Shown: piece by piece, positions 47,453 through 49,846 of the stretch
Position numbering within the stretch: the stretch's first letter is position 1
Layout of the letters: each line of letters begins with the position of its first letter
NCBI GenBank assembly: GCA_027886925.1
Contig: JAPCJN010000003.1
Span: forward strand, 14,469-64,314
From: Nitrososphaerota archaeon
GTDB lineage: Archaea; Thermoproteota; Nitrososphaeria; Nitrososphaerales; UBA183
DNA: 49,846 nucleotides
Reading direction: 5' to 3'
The notes under the pieces: generated by a model
What the model was told of the DNA's origin: nothing
Database searches by the model: none
Seen by the model: the letters and a program-made list of their open reading frames with translations, nothing else
Made by a program: the position numbers and the translations under genes

Positions 47453-47580
47453 ATCATCGGTCGGCTGGGCGTCGCCGCTAGCCCTGCTCACCGATAAAAT
47501 CACCAGCGGCGCGGGACGGGCAATCCTGGTGCTTGACACCTGTGACCAAGCGGCTGACGTGTTCAAGGCTCAATCCCAGG

Positions 47581-48162
47581 TTACACCATCTTTTGGACCG
47601 CTTTGCGACGGAAGCAGTCTGCCGCGTGGTCGTTGACTATGCCTGTCGCCTGCATCCACGCATAGACGATGACGGGGCCTACGAATTTGAATCCCCGCTT
47701 CTTCAGCATTTTGGAGAGTTCCTCAGAGAGGGGAGTCTTAGCAGGCACTTGGCCGGTGTTCTGAATCGGCCTCCCTCCGGCGATGCCCCAGACGAAGGTC
47801 GAGAAATCGTCACCTGCAGCTTGCATCGCGAGATAGACGCGGGCGCCAGCGATGGTTGCCTCGATCTTGGCCTTGGATCGCACGATACTGGGATCTTCAA
47901 CGAGTCGCGCCACATCTGTCTTGCTAAAACGCGCGACCAGTTCTGGATCGAAGTTCTGGAATGCCTTGCGGAACGCTTCGCGCTTGCGAAGGATGATGGT
48001 CCAGGAAAGGCCCGCTTGGAAGCCTTCGAGCATCAACGTCTCCCAGAGCTTGCGGCTGTCGTGCTCGGGCACGCCCCATTCCTGGTCGTGGTAGGCCCCG
48101 AGGAGCGGGTCGCCCTCCGCCCAGGAACACCGGGGTACTGTGCGTGGGTATCGGATGTTCAA
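47581..48162 (-). CDS. tag: DNA-3-methyladenine glycosylase I
   Basis: 193-residue base-excision glycosylase removing 3-methyladenine. The zinc 'snap' ligands are C12 in RCSWAEGDPLLGAYHDQEWG, H25, and H179/C183 in NDHAADCF; WGVP, FQAGLSWTIIL and FVGPVIVYAWMQATG are typical. This family is mainly bacterial and uncommon in archaea, so transfer from bacteria is likely. It starts at TTG 48162, which overlaps the stop of a small upstream frame (TTGA). Confidence 0.93.
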   Translation of the reverse strand: MNIRYPRTVPRCSWAEGDPLLGAYHDQEWGVPEHDSRKLWETLMLEGFQAGLSWTIILRKREAFRKAFQNFDPELVARFSKTDVARLVEDPSIVRSKAKIEATIAGARVYLAMQAAGDDFSTFVWGIAGGRPIQNTGQVPAKTPLSEELSKMLKKRGFKFVGPVIVYAWMQATGIVNDHAADCFRRKAVQKMV

Positions 48163-48284
48163 ACACTCCCCGAGGGGACGTGCACCAGTCCGCCAAATAT
48201 GTCCTCGGTGACGGTCACGTTCCTTGTCATCTTCTTCGAGTCGGCTGTGGCTAATGGATTAGGAACTTCTCGACAGACTTGCAA
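48159..48284 (-). CDS. Possible 41-residue protein coupled to tag
   Basis: TTG 48284 is preceded by a strong aaggagg site 9 bases upstream, and the frame ends in a TGA overlapping the tag start (TTGA). It encodes QVCREVPNPLATADSKKMTR and NVTVTEDIFGGLVHVPSGSV. The same frame is open further upstream: ATG 48350 gives MPTSPAEAKSKKEVEGTKED before an in-frame TAG at 48288-48290. It may be a leader gene for translational coupling, or the remains of a 64-codon gene. Confidence 0.35.
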   Translation of the reverse strand: MQVCREVPNPLATADSKKMTRNVTVTEDIFGGLVHVPSGSV

Positions 48285-48395
48285 GGGCTAATCCTCCTTA
48301 GTTCCTTCCACCTCCTTCTTTGACTTTGCCTCTGCTGGCGAGGTTGGCATCCTGGACTGGAAATAAGATTATTGGGCGGGTCATTTCTCGCGGCA

Positions 48396-48405
48396 ATTAG
48401 TTTTT
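48396..48405 (+). promoter_or_regulatory. TATA-like box for the nicotinate phosphoribosyltransferase gene
   Basis: attagttttt is centred 30 bases before the ATG at 48430. A second AT-rich box, aataagatta, is at 48362-48371; it may instead serve the minus-strand tag unit. Confidence 0.35.
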
Positions 48406-48429
48406 CTATGGGACGGTCTCGTGCAGCGC

Positions 48430-49650
48430 ATGGCAAGGCGCGACCTCTCGGACCGGATCTTCTGGTTGGCGAACGAGAAGGAGATAAAGAGCGCCAAGAC
48501 GACCGACATCTACTTCCTTAACACGAAAGACGTGCTCACAAAGAACCACATCGACTCGGAGGTCGTGATGGAGGTGTTCGTGCGTGCGATGCCATACGAC
48601 GGGATATGGGGGGTCTTGAGCGGCGTCTACGAGGTCGCTAAGCTCCTCGAGGGGCTGCCTTTGGATGTGTGGGCGTTTGACGAGGGTTCCCTCTTCCTCG
48701 CGGACGGACGAGGAGCCCTCTACGAGCCGGTCATGACGATAACGGGGCGATACAGAGACTTTGTCGAGTACGAGAACCCCGTCCTGGGCCTTCTTTCGTC
48801 TTTCACAAGCGTCTCTACAAAGGCGGCGAGGTTCAGGGTTGCCGCAGGAGACAGGTCGCTCATCAGCTTCGGGACCAGGAGGGTCCATCCTGCGTTGGCG
48901 CCGCTCATCGAGAGGGGGTGCTACTTGGCAGGGTTCGACGGCGTCTCCAACGTGCTGGGCGGGAAGCTGCTGGGGGTGGAACCCTCCGGCACCATGCCGC
49001 ACGCCTTGGTGCAGGTGATAGGGGAACAGGAGAAGGCGTGGAGGCTCTACGACGAGACGATGCCGAAGAGCGTCAAGCGGACCGCCCTGGTGGACACATT
49101 TTGGGACGAGAAGACGGAGGCGATCAAGGCCTACGAGACGCTCGGCGACCGCCTCTGGGGTGTCAGGCTGGACACGCCCGCCTCCAGGAGGGGGAACTTC
49201 CGCGAGATCATCGAGGAGGTGAAGTGGGAGCTGAAAATAAGGGGAGGGGGGAAGGTCAAGATATTCGTCTCAGGCAGGCTTTCCGAAGAAGACATCACCC
49301 AGCTGAAGGACATAGTGGACGGGTTCGGGGTCGGCACCGCTGTGGCCTATCCCCCGGTGATGGACTTCGCCGCGAAGATAGTCGAAGTGATCGAAGACGG
49401 AAAGACGCACCTGAGAGCAAAGAGGGGAGGGCTCGGAGGGAGGAAGGACGTGCACAGGTCGAAGGGATTCAAGGACACCATCGCGCTGCATGGGTCGGTT
49501 CCGCCGAAGGGGTCGGTGCCGTTGCTCAAGCAAATAATCAAGGGAGGGCGTTTGGTCTTGGATTTCGAGGAGGTCGGTTCAATCCGGGAGAGAGTCGTCA
49601 AAGAGCTTCGTGAAGTGTCCCGGGCAGAGCCGAGCATCGGCACGGCCTAG
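48430..49650 (+). CDS. Nicotinate phosphoribosyltransferase
   Basis: 406-residue enzyme joining nicotinate to PRPP in NAD salvage. TDIYFLNTKDVL is near the start. GLLSSFTSVSTKAARFRVAAGDRSLISFGTRRVHPALAPLIERGCYLAGFDGVSNVLGGKLLGVEPSGTMPHALV covers the catalytic histidine/arginine-containing core and phosphate loop of archaeal members. KIFVSGRLSEEDITQLKD is a later barrel strand. ATG 48430 is chosen because a TATA-like box lies 30 bases upstream; GTG 48421 is also in frame. NadE, 2 kb away, acts later in the same pathway. Confidence 0.93.
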   Translation: MARRDLSDRIFWLANEKEIKSAKTTDIYFLNTKDVLTKNHIDSEVVMEVFVRAMPYDGIWGVLSGVYEVAKLLEGLPLDVWAFDEGSLFLADGRGALYEPVMTITGRYRDFVEYENPVLGLLSSFTSVSTKAARFRVAAGDRSLISFGTRRVHPALAPLIERGCYLAGFDGVSNVLGGKLLGVEPSGTMPHALVQVIGEQEKAWRLYDETMPKSVKRTALVDTFWDEKTEAIKAYETLGDRLWGVRLDTPASRRGNFREIIEEVKWELKIRGGGKVKIFVSGRLSEEDITQLKDIVDGFGVGTAVAYPPVMDFAAKIVEVIEDGKTHLRAKRGGLGGRKDVHRSKGFKDTIALHGSVPPKGSVPLLKQIIKGGRLVLDFEEVGSIRERVVKELREVSRAEPSIGTA

Positions 49651-49682
49651 CTAGCGCGGTCGAGAGGAGAAAAAGGGTTCGA

Positions 49683-49748
49683 CGCGTGGCATTGCGTCTT
49701 CATCCTGACTTGCGTCAGTCAAGCTTGCCCGTCGAAGCACGCCACGCG
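49683..49748. repeat. Inverted repeat in the final non-coding stretch
   Basis: cgcgtggc (49683-49690) is matched by gccacgcg (49741-49748). Within the 50-base loop a smaller tgac-ttgc-gtca hairpin lies near 49707-49718. The interval 49651-49846 has no gene on either strand. This could be a terminator or structured RNA. Confidence 0.35.
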
Positions 49749-49846
49749 CCTACCTTTGGAGACTTGCGAATCCGTCCATATTATGCATTCTGCCGCATCA
49801 CATCTCTAGGATGAACTACGCCTAGATTTCGTAGAGCATCACCCAG

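Noticed and set aside
7208..48290. Recoding of TAG as pyrrolysine, suggested by in-frame TAGs at 7208, 19600 and 48288
   Set aside because: TAG is a routine stop here: polC, glyA, the HD protein, topA, aglB, priS, the GINS gene, S27e, L21e, dph2, dph6 and the nicotinate phosphoribosyltransferase gene all end with it. Pyrrolysine users normally avoid TAG. No pyl gene is in the window.
1..49846. CRISPR arrays, insertion sequences, prophage genes, rRNA
   Set aside because: No regularly spaced repeats, transposase, integrase or phage protein, and no rRNA-like sequence was seen.

Overview
The window is a gene-dense piece (about 50 protein genes and one tRNA) of an archaeal chromosome of moderately high GC content. 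The gene set is archaeal throughout: large subunit of DNA polymerase D, PriS, GINS, PCNA, Elf1, transcription factor S, Rpo11/Rpo4, Csl4, SRP54, Nop10, aIF2-alpha, aIF5A, Dph2/Dph6, KsgA, Nob1, Pus10, S27e, L44e, L10e, L21e, the ether-lipid enzyme GGGP synthase and the F420 enzyme CofE. Polymerase D together with Elf1 and Rpo4-DUF655-KsgA order suggests the Thaumarchaeota/Nitrososphaeria side of the Thermoproteota. No ammonia-oxidation gene is present, and two large PQQ-type quinoproteins suggest a heterotrophic, non-ammonia-oxidising relative. The lineage is an inference; no 16S rRNA gene is present.

Layout. 1-1000: a partial membrane-anchored winged-helix-like protein and a small helix-turn-helix-like protein, each on the minus strand with its own promoter. 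1.0-5.6 kb: Elf1, GGGP synthase and polymerase D large subunit in one plus-strand operon. 5.6-11 kb: serine hydroxymethyltransferase (minus), then Sec61-beta, DUF2070, thymidylate kinase and an HD phosphohydrolase (plus). 11-17 kb: an XPD-like Fe-S helicase, an RNase H-fold (RuvC-like) protein, a RecA-like protein that has lost its P-loop, two small proteins and topoisomerase IA, which together look like a DNA-maintenance area. 17-22.7 kb: a small zinc ribbon, CofE, GcvT, a broken membrane-protein gene, GcvH and the oligosaccharyltransferase AglB. 22.7-30.3 kb: an information-processing block (L44e-S27e-aIF2alpha-Nop10; PCNA diverging from PriS-GINS; Rpo11-TFS; L10e-Dph2-Csl4). 30.3-36.6 kb: an accessory island with a decayed gene, two tandem secreted quinoproteins with Thr-rich stalks and C-terminal anchors, and an acylphosphatase between them. 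36.6-45.5 kb: RNA methyltransferases, KsgA-DUF655, L21e-Rpo4, SRP54-Pus10, Dph6, aIF5A, Nob1 and an intron-containing tRNA-Ala. 45.5-49.8 kb: NadE, a membrane protein, a bacterial-type 3-methyladenine glycosylase and nicotinate phosphoribosyltransferase; NadE and the last enzyme serve NAD salvage.

Gene-expression style. TATA-like boxes are centred about 27-32 bases before many start codons, so many mRNAs are probably leaderless. TTG is a very common start codon here. Several genes cannot be read in a simple way. L10e and DUF2070 have coding sequence upstream of any ATG/GTG/TTG. A membrane-protein gene at 19.3-19.8 kb is interrupted by one TAG. A small gene at 30.7-31.0 kb carries a TGA and a frame change. 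The small reading frames before nob1 and tag also contain a frame change or a stop. Because TAG ends many core genes, these look like decay, unusual starts or sequence errors rather than recoding.

The most notable items are the tRNA-Ala with an apparent 27-base intron in the variable loop, the twin quinoproteins with almost identical 3' ends, the helicase/RuvC-like/RecA-like neighbourhood, and the genes with non-standard starts.
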